From Deltaproteobacteria bacterium (GTDB lineage Bacteria > Myxococcota_A > UBA9160 > SMWR01), in contig JAFDDG010000026.1 in the NCBI GenBank assembly GCA_019310965.1, positions 1 to 45,071 of the forward strand: a DNA stretch of 45,071 nucleotides, read 5' to 3'. Below are positions 1-7,542 of the stretch, piece by piece. Each line of letters opens with the position of its first letter. Position 1 is the first letter of the stretch. The notes under the pieces are model-generated. The model did not search any database and was not told the origin of the DNA. It saw only the letters and a program-made list of their open reading frames with translations. The position numbers were made by a program, and so were the translations under genes.

Positions 1-198
1 TCCGTGCTTGATCTCTTCGCGGGAAAAGACCGTTTCACCGCTGGTGCTCACGTAGGTCTCCAGCGGCGGAGACCCGGAATAGGTCTGCGTACCGAGATAG
101 ATCAACCCAGTGGCGCAGATCGTCGCAACGATCAGGAAATGCACCCACCAGGTTTTCTTGTCTTGCAGAAGTTCAGCTAGGTTTCGAGATTCACTCAT
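1..198 (-). CDS. norB: Nitric oxide reductase large subunit (NorB/qNOR type), N-terminal part only
   Basis: Only the first 66 codons are in the window; the rest lies beyond position 1. The start ATG follows a strong ribosome site (GGAGGAGC, 5 bases upstream). The translation has a short cytoplasmic N-terminus, one membrane segment at about residues 18-36, then a periplasmic stretch with the family pattern G-x-x-TY-x-x-x-PP-x-x-x-YV-x-x-x-GE followed by EEIKHG. That pattern is the start of the fused cytochrome-c-like domain of quinol-dependent nitric oxide reductases, which reduce 2 NO to N2O at a heme b3/FeB centre in the inner membrane. The neighbours (Rrf2 regulator, globin, NnrS) are common companions of NO reductases and support the call. 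The catalytic His residues are outside the window, so activity cannot be checked. Confidence 0.72.
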   Translation of the reverse strand, partial: MSESRNLAELLQDKKTWWVHFLIVATICATGLIYLGTQTYSGSPPLETYVSTSGETVFSREEIKHG

Positions 199-432
199 TT
201 TTGCTCCTCCGCACTAGTGGCGGTTTCTAAAGACATTGGCGGCTAGATAGAGCGGTGCACTAACGGGTATCCTACACACGCATCGGTGAGCTCCGCGTCG
301 GCCGTATGACGGATGCCCGATGCTTTTCCCGGCACGAAGGGCCACGGAGCATAGCGACGGGCCTCTGTTTGTCGTTCCGGGTCGGGTTGAGCATACAGCA
401 ATCCCTCCACGAGGCCGACGCCTCGGCTGCGG

Positions 433-1077
433 TTAGCTCGCCTTCGCAACGGTTCCCTCGCCTACCGAACCGGACACGCGACACGGCTCGTCGGCCCCAA
501 AATCAACCGCTGGTTGCACAGTCAATAGGCGATACATCGCCTCCAGCCCTTGCAGCATCTGCTCGAGATCTGGAGACGGCAGCAGGAAGGCCGAGCACAA
601 GAGCCTCGTCCACCAATCGATCAGCTGATCCACCGTGACGACACCAGCCCGTACAGGCTGCATGTCCTCGAGCAGAGGGGCCATCAACTGGTGGAGCTCG
701 GTCTTGATGACGGGAAACTGATCCTGCAACGCGCGAAGCACGAGTGCGGGCTCGGTCTCGAGCATCCGCTGGAGCGCGGCGTGCTCGCGAACGTATCGCG
801 TGGCGTAGAAGACGAGCAGGCGCACGCGCTCCTCGTCCTCGGGTGCGTCCTGCAGCGCCTTCAGGCCCCCCTGCCAGAAGCGGTAGGTTTCGCGAGCCGC
901 GACGCTCTTGAGCAGTTCCTTGCGGTTCGAGAAGTAGCGGTAGAGCGTACCGCGCGAGACGCCGGCGGCATCACTGACGTCGATCAACTCGAGCTTGGTA
1001 ACACCGTGCCGCGCGACGGCCTGGACGGCGCCTTCGAGGATTCGTTCGCGGGTTTGGCTCGGGAGCTCAGACGGCAT
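433..1077 (-). CDS. TetR/AcrR family transcriptional regulator
   Basis: About 214 residues, the usual length. The N-terminal helix-turn-helix is clear: TRERILEGAVQAVARHG, then the recognition part with GVSRGTLYRYFSNRKELL near residue 40. The C-terminal half is a helical ligand/dimer domain rich in Leu and Trp that I cannot assign to a ligand class. The ATG at 1077 is chosen because it lies just before the helix-turn-helix; another ATG at 1092 and a GTG at 1149 are in frame, and none has a convincing ribosome site. The gene lies between the Rrf2 regulator and the norB start, all on the minus strand, so it may control norB or itself. An imperfect palindrome overlaps the alternative start region. 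Confidence 0.88.
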   Translation of the reverse strand: MPSELPSQTRERILEGAVQAVARHGVTKLELIDVSDAAGVSRGTLYRYFSNRKELLKSVAARETYRFWQGGLKALQDAPEDEERVRLLVFYATRYVREHAALQRMLETEPALVLRALQDQFPVIKTELHQLMAPLLEDMQPVRAGVVTVDQLIDWWTRLLCSAFLLPSPDLEQMLQGLEAMYRLLTVQPAVDFGADEPCRVSGSVGEGTVAKAS

Positions 1078-1096
1078 TGCGGGTCGCACCATCAAT

Positions 1097-1118
1097 GGAT
1101 GAATAGAGCGATATATCC
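1097..1118. promoter_or_regulatory. Candidate TetR operator (imperfect palindrome)
   Basis: A 22-base imperfect palindrome, GGATGAAT-6 bases-ATATATCC (6 of 8 arm positions pair), lies directly upstream of the regulator's preferred start. It is AT-richer than its surroundings. Position and symmetry fit an autoregulatory TetR site; binding is inference. Confidence 0.3.
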
Positions 1119-1353
1119 AGATTGCTAAGAAGATACACAAGTGAGGCACAGAGCGTCAATCCGTCTCACCGAATCCCCGGATTTTTTTTGGCTCCTCCAG
1201 ACCTGCCAGGCCCCAGCGGCCGGACCCGTCCAGCCCCCAGGGGGCATGCTCTGCCTCCAAGCGCGGCGGGGCCCGCCTGGTTGCCCCCCCCCCGGAGGCG
1301 CTCTCACGCGGCCCCATTTCCCCCGGGTGAGGGCCACGACCCTCCGCCCCGAT

Positions 1354-1758
1354 CTAGGAGCCGTTGCTCACATCCGCGAGGGTCGTGCTCAGTGCCCAGT
1401 CGCGCACCGAACCGCTCAGCTGACTCCACGATTCGTGCAGGGGACAGGGAACGGCCGCATTGCACGCCCCCCAGCCAAAAGCGCAACGGCCCGCCTCCGG
1501 ATAGGCATCGACCGCCTCCAGGACTTCGGCGAAGCGGATCTGATCCCTGGGCCGCGCCAGCGAGAATCCGCCGCCCTTCCCCTTCTGAGAGGTGAGCACG
1601 CCCGCGAGGACGAGCCTGCGCATGATCTTCGAGAGATAGTGGATCGGGATGCCCGTCTCCTCGGAGAGGTTCCGGGCCCCCACTGGAGTGTCGGGAGACG
1701 TCGTTGCGAGGCACGCCATGATGCGCAGCGCATATTCGCCCGTCTGGGAAAAGAGCAT
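1354..1758 (-). CDS. Rrf2 family Fe-S transcriptional regulator (NsrR/IscR-like)
   Basis: 134 residues starting at MLFSQTGEYALRIM, the standard start of the Rrf2 family; longer upstream reading lacks homology. The winged helix spans residues 1-70 (IPIHYLSKIMRRLVLAGVL recognition region, then the wing KGKGGGFSLAR). Three cysteines, C92, C99 and C105 (C-X6-C-X5-C), sit where IscR/NsrR ligate an Fe-S cluster, so the protein should be a cluster-based sensor. Next to norB, a globin and NnrS, an NO-sensing NsrR-like role is the natural reading, but IscR- or RirA-like roles cannot be excluded. It is divergent from the globin gene, and the shared gap probably holds both promoters; no canonical NsrR palindrome was recognised there. 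Confidence 0.85.
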   Translation of the reverse strand: MLFSQTGEYALRIMACLATTSPDTPVGARNLSEETGIPIHYLSKIMRRLVLAGVLTSQKGKGGGFSLARPRDQIRFAEVLEAVDAYPEAGRCAFGWGACNAAVPCPLHESWSQLSGSVRDWALSTTLADVSNGS

Positions 1759-1985
1759 GGGGGTCTCGGTCCTCGTCAATACAACGCTGGCGGCGAGCGG
1801 GGCTCGAAACGGGATCCTAGACGACGCGCTCGGCAGCCGCCTCTTCCCTGGCTGCAATCATGCCAGGACCGCACGAACTCGTTCAATGAAACGGGGGAGC
1901 CTCCTCCGCCATGTTGATTGAATTCCGCCGAATGGCTAGACCTCTTCGTCGTCACGCTCTTGGAGGAGCTCCCCTCCCCACCGAG

Positions 1986-2420
1986 ATGCTGGATGTTTCG
2001 CGCATGAACGATTTCGCGCTGCTGTCGGAAAACCTGGAACTCGTCGCCTCACGCGATTACCAGCTCGCCCAACGCCTCTACACGCGGCTCTTCGAGCGTC
2101 ACCCCGAGCTTCGCGCTCTGTTCGGAGCCCACAGCAGCCCGACCCGGGAGGAGATGCTGACCGAGACGCTGCTCGGGGCCGTGGACAGCCTGGACGGCGC
2201 CAGCTGGCTCGAGTCCAACCTGCAGCTGCTGGGCGCCAAGCACACGGAGTTCGAAGTTCGCGACGAAATGTACGAATGGTGGAGCGAGTGCGTGCTCGAC
2301 GTCCTCGAAGAAGTGAGTGGCGCCGACTGGACCTCTCGCCTCGCTCGCCTCTGGCGGGAGCGTCTCGATCACCTGTGTGCCCACATGCGCGAGGGCGCCC
2401 GGGAGAACCCATCGACATGA
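1986..2420 (+). CDS. Single-domain globin (bacterial haemoglobin family)
   Basis: 144 residues with globin-fold signatures: YTRLFERHPELRALF (B/C helices, Tyr32 at the B10 position, Phe46 at CD1) and LLGAKH with proximal heme ligand His86. The length fits a stand-alone globin of the Vitreoscilla/flavohaemoglobin type; no FAD/NAD reductase domain follows, so an external reductase is needed. Tyr at B10 is usual in NO-dioxygenating globins. The start is uncertain: ATGs at 1911, 1986 and 2004 are in frame. 1986 is chosen because GGAGGAGC lies upstream and the globin fold starts soon after. Divergent from the Rrf2 regulator, followed on the same strand by a ferredoxin and NnrS, which suggests NO detoxification. 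Confidence 0.8.
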   Translation: MLDVSRMNDFALLSENLELVASRDYQLAQRLYTRLFERHPELRALFGAHSSPTREEMLTETLLGAVDSLDGASWLESNLQLLGAKHTEFEVRDEMYEWWSECVLDVLEEVSGADWTSRLARLWRERLDHLCAHMREGARENPST

Positions 2421-2502
2421 GTCGAACCGCGTGCCGTGAGGCGCGACGCCTGCCCCGGGTCCCAGTCAGCGCCCCGGCGAGCGGGAGCCAGGAGGTCTCG
2501 AG

Positions 2503-2703
2503 ATGAAGGTGCGTGTCGACCCCGACGCATGCGTCGGGCATGGTCGCTGTTATGTGCTCGCTCCGGACCTCTTCGGCGAAGACGAGAATGGCCACTGCGT
2601 GATCGAGCGGGAGGCGGTGCCGCCTGGACTCGAGGACGCGGCGCGGACCGCCGTCGACAACTGCCCAGAGGGGGCCCTTGCGCTGATCGACGCTTCGGCC
2701 TGA
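2503..2703 (+). CDS. Small ferredoxin with C-X2-H-X2-C motif ([3Fe-4S] or His-ligated [4Fe-4S])
   Basis: 66 residues. The cluster motif is CVGHGRC (C10, H13, C16) with the third cysteine in NCPEGAL (C53-P). The missing second cysteine of the usual CxxCxxC is replaced by His, the pattern of the mycobacterial and Streptomyces ferredoxins that feed cytochromes P450. A strong AGGAGG site precedes the ATG. The likely job is electron transfer to the P450 encoded just beyond NnrS on the other strand. A role with the adjacent globin is possible but has less family support. NnrS starts 11 bases after the stop, so the two genes are probably cotranscribed. Confidence 0.9.
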   Translation: MKVRVDPDACVGHGRCYVLAPDLFGEDENGHCVIEREAVPPGLEDAARTAVDNCPEGALALIDASA

Positions 2704-2714
2704 TTCCGGCACCC

Positions 2715-3950
2715 ATGGGAGCGAGCAGACCGTTGTCCGAGCCCCCCCAGTCTCCGTTGCTCGGCGACGAGGGCCCGCCGCATCGCGGGATCGCCTTCCT
2801 GAGCGCGGGCCTCCGGCCGTTCTTCCTCGCGGCCGGCTTCACCGCCGCCTTCGGAGTCGCCTGGTGGGTGGGGTTCCTCTGGGGGCGTCTATCCCTGCCG
2901 ACGGCCTGGCCCCCGGTGTGGTGGCACGCACACGAGATGGTCTTCGGCTTCGGCACCGCAGCCGTCTCGGGCTTTCTGCTGACCGCCGTGCCCCAGTGGA
3001 CCGACTCCCGTCCGCTCTCGGGCGCACCGCTGGGGCTGCTGTTCCTGCTCTGGGTGTGCGGGCGCATCGTGTTCCTGGTGGGGCCAACCCCGCTGGCGGT
3101 ATCCCTCGTCGACCTGGCCTACCTGCCCACGCTCACCGCCACGCTGACCCTGCCCATGCTGAGAGGTGGCAAGCGGAAGAATCTCGTCTTTCCACTGCTG
3201 CTCACCGCCATGTGGATCGGCAACCTGCTCTGCCACCTCGAGGTACACGCGTCGATCCAGGGTCACATGCAACGCGGCATGCACCTCGGCACCTACGGAT
3301 TGGTCGGCATGATCGCAATCGTGTCGGGACGCATCGTTCCGAGCTACACGCGCAGCGCACTCCAGCAGCGGGGCGAGCCATCGGAGATCCAGTCGTCGGC
3401 ATCGGTCGAATGGGCCGCGAAGGTCGCGCTCTTCGTCACCTTCGCCGCCGCCGTGCTGGGGGCCGATGCGCGCTTCCAGGGAGCGACCGCGCTGCTCTCG
3501 GCGGCTCTCTTTGCGCTGCGCATGCGCCACTGGCATTCGTTCCAGACCCTGCGCGACCCCATCGTCTGGATCCTGCACGCCGGCCACGGCTTCCTTGCGC
3601 TCGCACTGCTGTGCAAGGGGATCGCCGACCTCACCGAGCTGTTTCCCCCGACCAGCGCCTTTCACGCCTTCACGGCCGGCACGGTGGGCACCATGATGAT
3701 TGGAATCATGACCCGCGCCAGCCTCGGGCACACCGGTCGCCCGCTCGTACTCCGGCCCGCCATCACGCTGGCCTACTGCCTGGTCGTATTCGGAGCGCTG
3801 GCGCGGATCTTCGGCGCGCCCCTCGCGGCGGGGCTGTACCGCGAGACACTGCTGGCCGGCGGCGCAGCCTGGGCCGCGGGCTACGCCATCTTCACCTGGG
3901 TCTACCTGCCCATCTTGATCGCGCCGCGCGCGGACGGCCGATCGGGGTAG
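2715..3950 (+). CDS. nnrS: NnrS family heme-copper membrane protein
   Basis: 411 residues, full family length, about 12 membrane helices. The N-terminus (FLSAGLRPFFLAAG) and the early WWHAHEMVFGFGTAAVSGFL segment with its conserved His are diagnostic of NnrS, as is the later TAGTVGTMMIGIMTRASLGH segment. In other bacteria NnrS is expressed in response to NO and helps protect cells from nitrosative stress, especially the effects of dinitrosyl iron complexes; its exact chemistry is unsettled. Co-directional with globin and ferredoxin genes; with the Rrf2 regulator and norB it forms a coherent NO-response block. Confidence 0.92.
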   Translation: MGASRPLSEPPQSPLLGDEGPPHRGIAFLSAGLRPFFLAAGFTAAFGVAWWVGFLWGRLSLPTAWPPVWWHAHEMVFGFGTAAVSGFLLTAVPQWTDSRPLSGAPLGLLFLLWVCGRIVFLVGPTPLAVSLVDLAYLPTLTATLTLPMLRGGKRKNLVFPLLLTAMWIGNLLCHLEVHASIQGHMQRGMHLGTYGLVGMIAIVSGRIVPSYTRSALQQRGEPSEIQSSASVEWAAKVALFVTFAAAVLGADARFQGATALLSAALFALRMRHWHSFQTLRDPIVWILHAGHGFLALALLCKGIADLTELFPPTSAFHAFTAGTVGTMMIGIMTRASLGHTGRPLVLRPAITLAYCLVVFGALARIFGAPLAAGLYRETLLAGGAAWAAGYAIFTWVYLPILIAPRADGRSG

Positions 3951-3978
3951 GCCAGCCTGCCCGATGAGTCTGCAGGGC

Positions 3979-5232
3979 CTACGCCGGCTCCGGGGTGTAG
4001 CGGACGCGCATCTCCTTGATGCCGTCGAAGAGCGCGCTGCGCTGGCGCCGCGGCGGAGCGGAGACCCGCATGTCGGGAAAGCGCGTCAGAACCTCTGCAA
4101 AGATGCAATGCAGCTGCATGCGGGCCAGGTTCGCACCCAGGCAGTAGTGCTCGCCGATGCCGGAGGTTAGGTGGGGATTGGAAGAGCGGGTGATGTCGAA
4201 GCGCTCCGGATCCTCGAAGACCTCCTCGTCGCGGTTCGCCGCCCCGTAGTAGAGCCCCAGCTTGTCTCCCATCTCGATCTGCACCCCTCGGATCTCGGTG
4301 TCCTCCATCGCCGTTCGCCGGACCACCATCACAGGCGGGCTGAAGCGGAGGATCTCTTCGATCGCGCCGGGCAGATGACGCTCGAGGTCCGAGAGCAGCA
4401 GCTCGCGTTGCTCCGGGTGCTCGCACAGTAGGCGCATGCCGTGAGTGGTGGCATTGCGGGTGGTCTCGCTTCCCGCCACGCACAGCAGGATGAAGAAGTT
4501 GTTCAGCTGAAAATCGGTGATCGCCTGGCCGTTGACCTCCGAGTGAACGTATTTGCTGATCAGCGTGTCATCGGGGTGGGCCCTCTTCTGTGCCGCCAGC
4601 TGGGTCGAGTACTCCTGGACCTCGGCCGCGGCCCTCATCTGGGCCTCCCGCGATTCGAGCATCTCGGGGTCGTCGAAGCCGCACAGCGCATTCGACCATT
4701 CAAAAATCTTGCCACGGTCGCGCTCGGGAACCCCCATCAACTCGCAGATCAGGATGAGTGGCAGCTCGATGGCCAGATCCCGGACGAAGTCGCACTCGCC
4801 CTTGTGCGCAATGCCGTCCACCACGCGCTCGGCGTGCGCGCGGATCTTGGGCTCGAGCTTGGCCACCATCCGACGCGTGAACCCCCGCTGAAAGATCCGC
4901 CGATACTTGACGTGATCGGGGGGATCCATGTTGAGGAGCATGCTCTGCATCGCCTCGAGGGGCTCGTCATCCGGATCGGAGAGCAGGTTCGAGCCTACCC
5001 GCGCCGAGAAGATCTCCGGGTTGCACGATACGTGGACGATGTCGGCGTGCTTCGTCAGCGCATAGAACCCCCGGCGGATGGCGATCGGGTCGTCGGGATC
5101 GCTCGGCGGATCGCTCTCCGGCGGGGGATTCCAATGCACCGGGGCCTCGCGGCGGAGTACCGCGTAGTAGTCGGACGGCGGGCCCGCCTCGAAGGTATCG
5201 GGATCCGCGAGATTGAAGTCACCGGGCTTCAT
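3979..5232 (-). CDS. Cytochrome P450 with altered heme-binding loop
   Basis: 417 residues, soluble bacterial P450. The I-helix is AGSETTRNATTHGM (A253-T258), with the acid-Thr pair of a monooxygenase; the K-helix ExxR is EEILRFSPP; the heme ligand is Cys364 in GIGEHYCLGANLAR. The family pattern FGxGxHxC requires an aromatic residue eight before the Cys, but here it is Ser357 (TCC; TTC would be Phe). Substrate unknown; the sequence resembles the CYP125/CYP124-like groups that hydroxylate terpenoid or steroid side chains, which is a guess. The ATG at 5232 follows a GGAGGC site at somewhat long spacing. The Alvin-type ferredoxin lies 89 bases upstream and the CxxHxxC ferredoxin is on the other side of NnrS. 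Confidence 0.93.
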   Translation of the reverse strand: MKPGDFNLADPDTFEAGPPSDYYAVLRREAPVHWNPPPESDPPSDPDDPIAIRRGFYALTKHADIVHVSCNPEIFSARVGSNLLSDPDDEPLEAMQSMLLNMDPPDHVKYRRIFQRGFTRRMVAKLEPKIRAHAERVVDGIAHKGECDFVRDLAIELPLILICELMGVPERDRGKIFEWSNALCGFDDPEMLESREAQMRAAAEVQEYSTQLAAQKRAHPDDTLISKYVHSEVNGQAITDFQLNNFFILLCVAGSETTRNATTHGMRLLCEHPEQRELLLSDLERHLPGAIEEILRFSPPVMVVRRTAMEDTEIRGVQIEMGDKLGLYYGAANRDEEVFEDPERFDITRSSNPHLTSGIGEHYCLGANLARMQLHCIFAEVLTRFPDMRVSAPPRRQRSALFDGIKEMRVRYTPEPA

Positions 5233-5321
5233 CGGATGTGCACTCGCCTCCGCTCCTGGATTCACCTGCAAGCATGTGTTTGCACGCCACACGCTTCGGG
5301 GGGGGGATCGCCCGTGAGGCG

Positions 5322-5726
5322 TCAGGCCTCGTCGAAGCCGGAGTGGCCCTGGCGCGACACCCTGAACGGCGAGACCAACCGTCCCCACCACGTCGGGACC
5401 TCGGCCGTCCGGCCGTTCTGGGCCTCGGTCGCCCGGAACCGCGAGGTCTTGACCGAGAGAGCCGACACCTGCAGGAAGTCGCCGTGGATCCTCTTGGCGC
5501 GCTCGAACAGGGCCTCTTCGGTCTCCACGTTGTTGGGATCGGGGGTGCAGATGCCATCGATCGGGCACGCCTCGGCACACTGCATGGTGGCAAAGAAGCC
5601 GACGCACTCCGTGCAGAGAGCGGCGTCGAGCACGACCTTGTGTTCGCCCCGACTGATGCCGTCGTTGGGGCAGGGACGGATGCACTGGCCGCAGTTTACG
5701 CACTCGTCGGTGATCATGGTCGACAC
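5322..5726 (-). CDS. Dicluster [4Fe-4S] ferredoxin, Allochromatium/YfhL type
   Basis: 134 residues starting with GTG at 5726, chosen because AGGAGG lies 8 bases upstream; the ATG three codons later is too far from it. Cluster I ligands are in CVNCGQCIRPCP; cluster II is CTEC-X8-C-X3-CP, i.e. the 8-residue insertion between second and third cysteine that marks the Alvin/YfhL subfamily with very low-potential clusters. The C-terminal ~50 residues (after about 85) extend beyond the usual ~80-residue fold and show no recognised domain. Same strand as and upstream of the P450, so a redox partner role is plausible. Confidence 0.9.
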   Translation of the reverse strand: MSTMITDECVNCGQCIRPCPNDGISRGEHKVVLDAALCTECVGFFATMQCAEACPIDGICTPDPNNVETEEALFERAKRIHGDFLQVSALSVKTSRFRATEAQNGRTAEVPTWWGRLVSPFRVSRQGHSGFDEA

Positions 5727-5875
5727 GGTGGGGCCTCCTCTGGTCGCTGCTGCGGCTCACGCCACTTCGAAGGACACCACACGGGGCGGCTCGCCACATC
5801 GGTCATACGACCGATGGGGCCGGGAGGAGGGAAGCGGAGCGAGATCGCCGCCCGACAGGCGATCGCTCCCCAGGG

Positions 5876-7366
5876 CTACCCGGTCGGCTCGACCTCGGCG
5901 CGTCCCGACGCGCTGAGATCGCGCAGGAAGCCGAAGAAGAGCTGCTCCCCGTCGACGTAGATGGGGCAGATCGTCAGCTCGGTGGGGAACACCGCGCCGT
6001 TCTTCCGCATGCCGGCCACATCATCGATGTGCTTGTCGATGAAGGGCCCCTCGCGCGTCTCCAGGAAGTGTTCCAGACCCAGGCGGTGGGCCTCGCGCTG
6101 AGCCGGCGGAATGATGAGATCGGCCACCAACTTGCCCTGCACCTCGTCTTGCGTGTAGCCAAAGATCTTCTGCGCCATGGGGTTGAACTCGACCGCAAGG
6201 CCCTTCGCATCCATCACGACGATGGCGTCGAGGGCCGCGGTCATCATGGCGCTGCGAACCTGCTCGGCGTTGCCCAACGCTTCGTCGGCGATCCGGCGCT
6301 TCTCGCGGGCCGCCGCCCAGAGCCAGCCGATCACGAGCAGCGCAAAGAGCAGCGGCACCCCGAGCACCAGCAGCCGGGTCCCCACCCGAACGGCGGTGGC
6401 ATCCAGGGTGGCGCGCGGAACCAACGAAACCAACATCCACGAGCTGCCCTCGAGCCCTGCGGCGCCGTCGCTCGCAAGGGGCGGTTGCCAACGGACCGTG
6501 CCGAAGGAGAAGAGGCCTTCACTGCTCTCGACCCGGCCCTCTCCCATCGCGACCAGCTGCTCCCAGACGTCGGGCAGGGCACTCTGGAAGCCCTTTCCGT
6601 AGGAGGCCATGAAGCCCGGCTCGACCTCGGGCCGGAGCCGAGCCCAGTAGCCGCCGGAGCCGACGACCATGCGCTGAACGCCGGCCTCCTCCGCCCCCCG
6701 CTCGAACCCGCCCAGCAGCTCTCCGCCGTGCATGTGCAGCACAGCGACACCCTGGCGCTGCCCCGCGGCGTCGTCGATCGGCATCGCCAGACGGACCACC
6801 GGCTTGTAGGGCTCCCCGGCCTCACCGGGCTCGGTGTCCGGATCCATCGCCGGGACCCTGAATTCTCCAGCACCGAGCTGCAGGGTGTCGACGAAGTAGC
6901 TCCGGCCAGCGACGTCCTGGAGCTCATTCTCGGGGACGGTCCGCGGCCCACCGGGGGTGTCTTCGACGCGAACGAGCTCCTTGCCCGCAGTGCCGATGAA
7001 GTCGATGCGCAGGTAGCCGGGCCGGCGCTGCAACAGGGCGAGCAGGCTCCGCGCGAGATCCACTCGACGCTCCGGGGGCTCGTCGACCGCCAGCGTCACC
7101 AGATCGCCGACGAGGAAGAGATCCCGGGTCGCGATCTCCAGCTCTCGCTCGATCCGGTGGATGCCGGTCTGAATGGCGGCCGCCTCCTGGGCGAGCAGTC
7201 GAGCCTCGTCCGCCCCCACCCGCGCGCGGTACTCGAGCACGAAGGCCAGCACGAAGACGGCGGTCAGCGGCACCACGATCCGCGCGAACTGCTTCATCGG
7301 GACGCTTCCGAGACCGCCGACCGGCCTCGGCTCCAGCCACGACGAACCTTGCTGCTGCGCTTCCAT
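5876..7366 (-). CDS. Membrane sensor protein: periplasmic Cache-like domain, TM, PAS; no output domain
   Basis: 496 residues from the ATG at 7366 (GGGAGGAC upstream). TM1 near residues 28-45, a ~270-residue periplasmic region with double-Cache features (the PGYLRIDFIG and GRSYFVDTLQLG stretches), TM2 near 325-345 (LLVLGVPLLFALLVIGWLWA), then a PAS domain (AALDAIVVMDAKGLAVEFNP through FFGFLRDLSAS). Translation stops about ten residues after the PAS. Family members normally continue into a histidine kinase, GGDEF or methyl-acceptor domain; none is present and no such gene lies downstream on this strand. It may pass a signal by protein contact, or be a truncated receptor. Ligand unknown. Confidence 0.75.
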   Translation of the reverse strand: MEAQQQGSSWLEPRPVGGLGSVPMKQFARIVVPLTAVFVLAFVLEYRARVGADEARLLAQEAAAIQTGIHRIERELEIATRDLFLVGDLVTLAVDEPPERRVDLARSLLALLQRRPGYLRIDFIGTAGKELVRVEDTPGGPRTVPENELQDVAGRSYFVDTLQLGAGEFRVPAMDPDTEPGEAGEPYKPVVRLAMPIDDAAGQRQGVAVLHMHGGELLGGFERGAEEAGVQRMVVGSGGYWARLRPEVEPGFMASYGKGFQSALPDVWEQLVAMGEGRVESSEGLFSFGTVRWQPPLASDGAAGLEGSSWMLVSLVPRATLDATAVRVGTRLLVLGVPLLFALLVIGWLWAAAREKRRIADEALGNAEQVRSAMMTAALDAIVVMDAKGLAVEFNPMAQKIFGYTQDEVQGKLVADLIIPPAQREAHRLGLEHFLETREGPFIDKHIDDVAGMRKNGAVFPTELTICPIYVDGEQLFFGFLRDLSASGRAEVEPTG

Positions 7367-7504
7367 CCGAGAGGTGTCCTCCCTCACGGCTGGCTGTCGG
7401 TCGCCACACACCGCGGCGACCCGCTTCAACCGCGGAAATTCGCTGGCAGTGAGATGTTAGGACGCCTTCATCGAGTTTGCTGGCGACTCGAAAATGGCGA
7501 AGAC

Positions 7505-7532
7505 GCCGACCCGCCCCCTCCGGCGGGTCGGC
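7505..7532 (-). terminator. Strong hairpin after the amidohydrolase gene
   Basis: An 11-base perfect stem, GCCGACCCGCC pairing with GGCGGGTCGGC, around a 6-base loop, 10 bases past the stop of the minus-strand amidohydrolase. The minus-strand continuation carries only a short TTTT run, so it is a likely but not textbook intrinsic terminator. It separates the Rieske/amidohydrolase operon from the sensor gene. Confidence 0.6.
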
Positions 7533-7542
7533 GAGCCGGCTC

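Noticed and set aside
387..401. FNR/Dnr-like box (TTGAGCATACAGCAA) upstream of norB
   Set aside because: The half-sites are one base too far apart (TTG-9-CAA instead of TTG-8-CAA) and the inner bases do not fit; it is also about 190 bases from the start.
1159..1189. Intrinsic terminator on the plus strand (AATCCG...CGGATT followed by eight T)
   Set aside because: The loop is 14 bases, the stem only 6, and no plus-strand gene ends nearby, so there is nothing for it to terminate.
3979..5232. P450nor-type NO reductase, given the NO cluster next door
   Set aside because: The I-helix AGSETT keeps the acid-Thr pair of monooxygenases; the NO-reducing CYP55 group has an A-G-N-A-T type helix.
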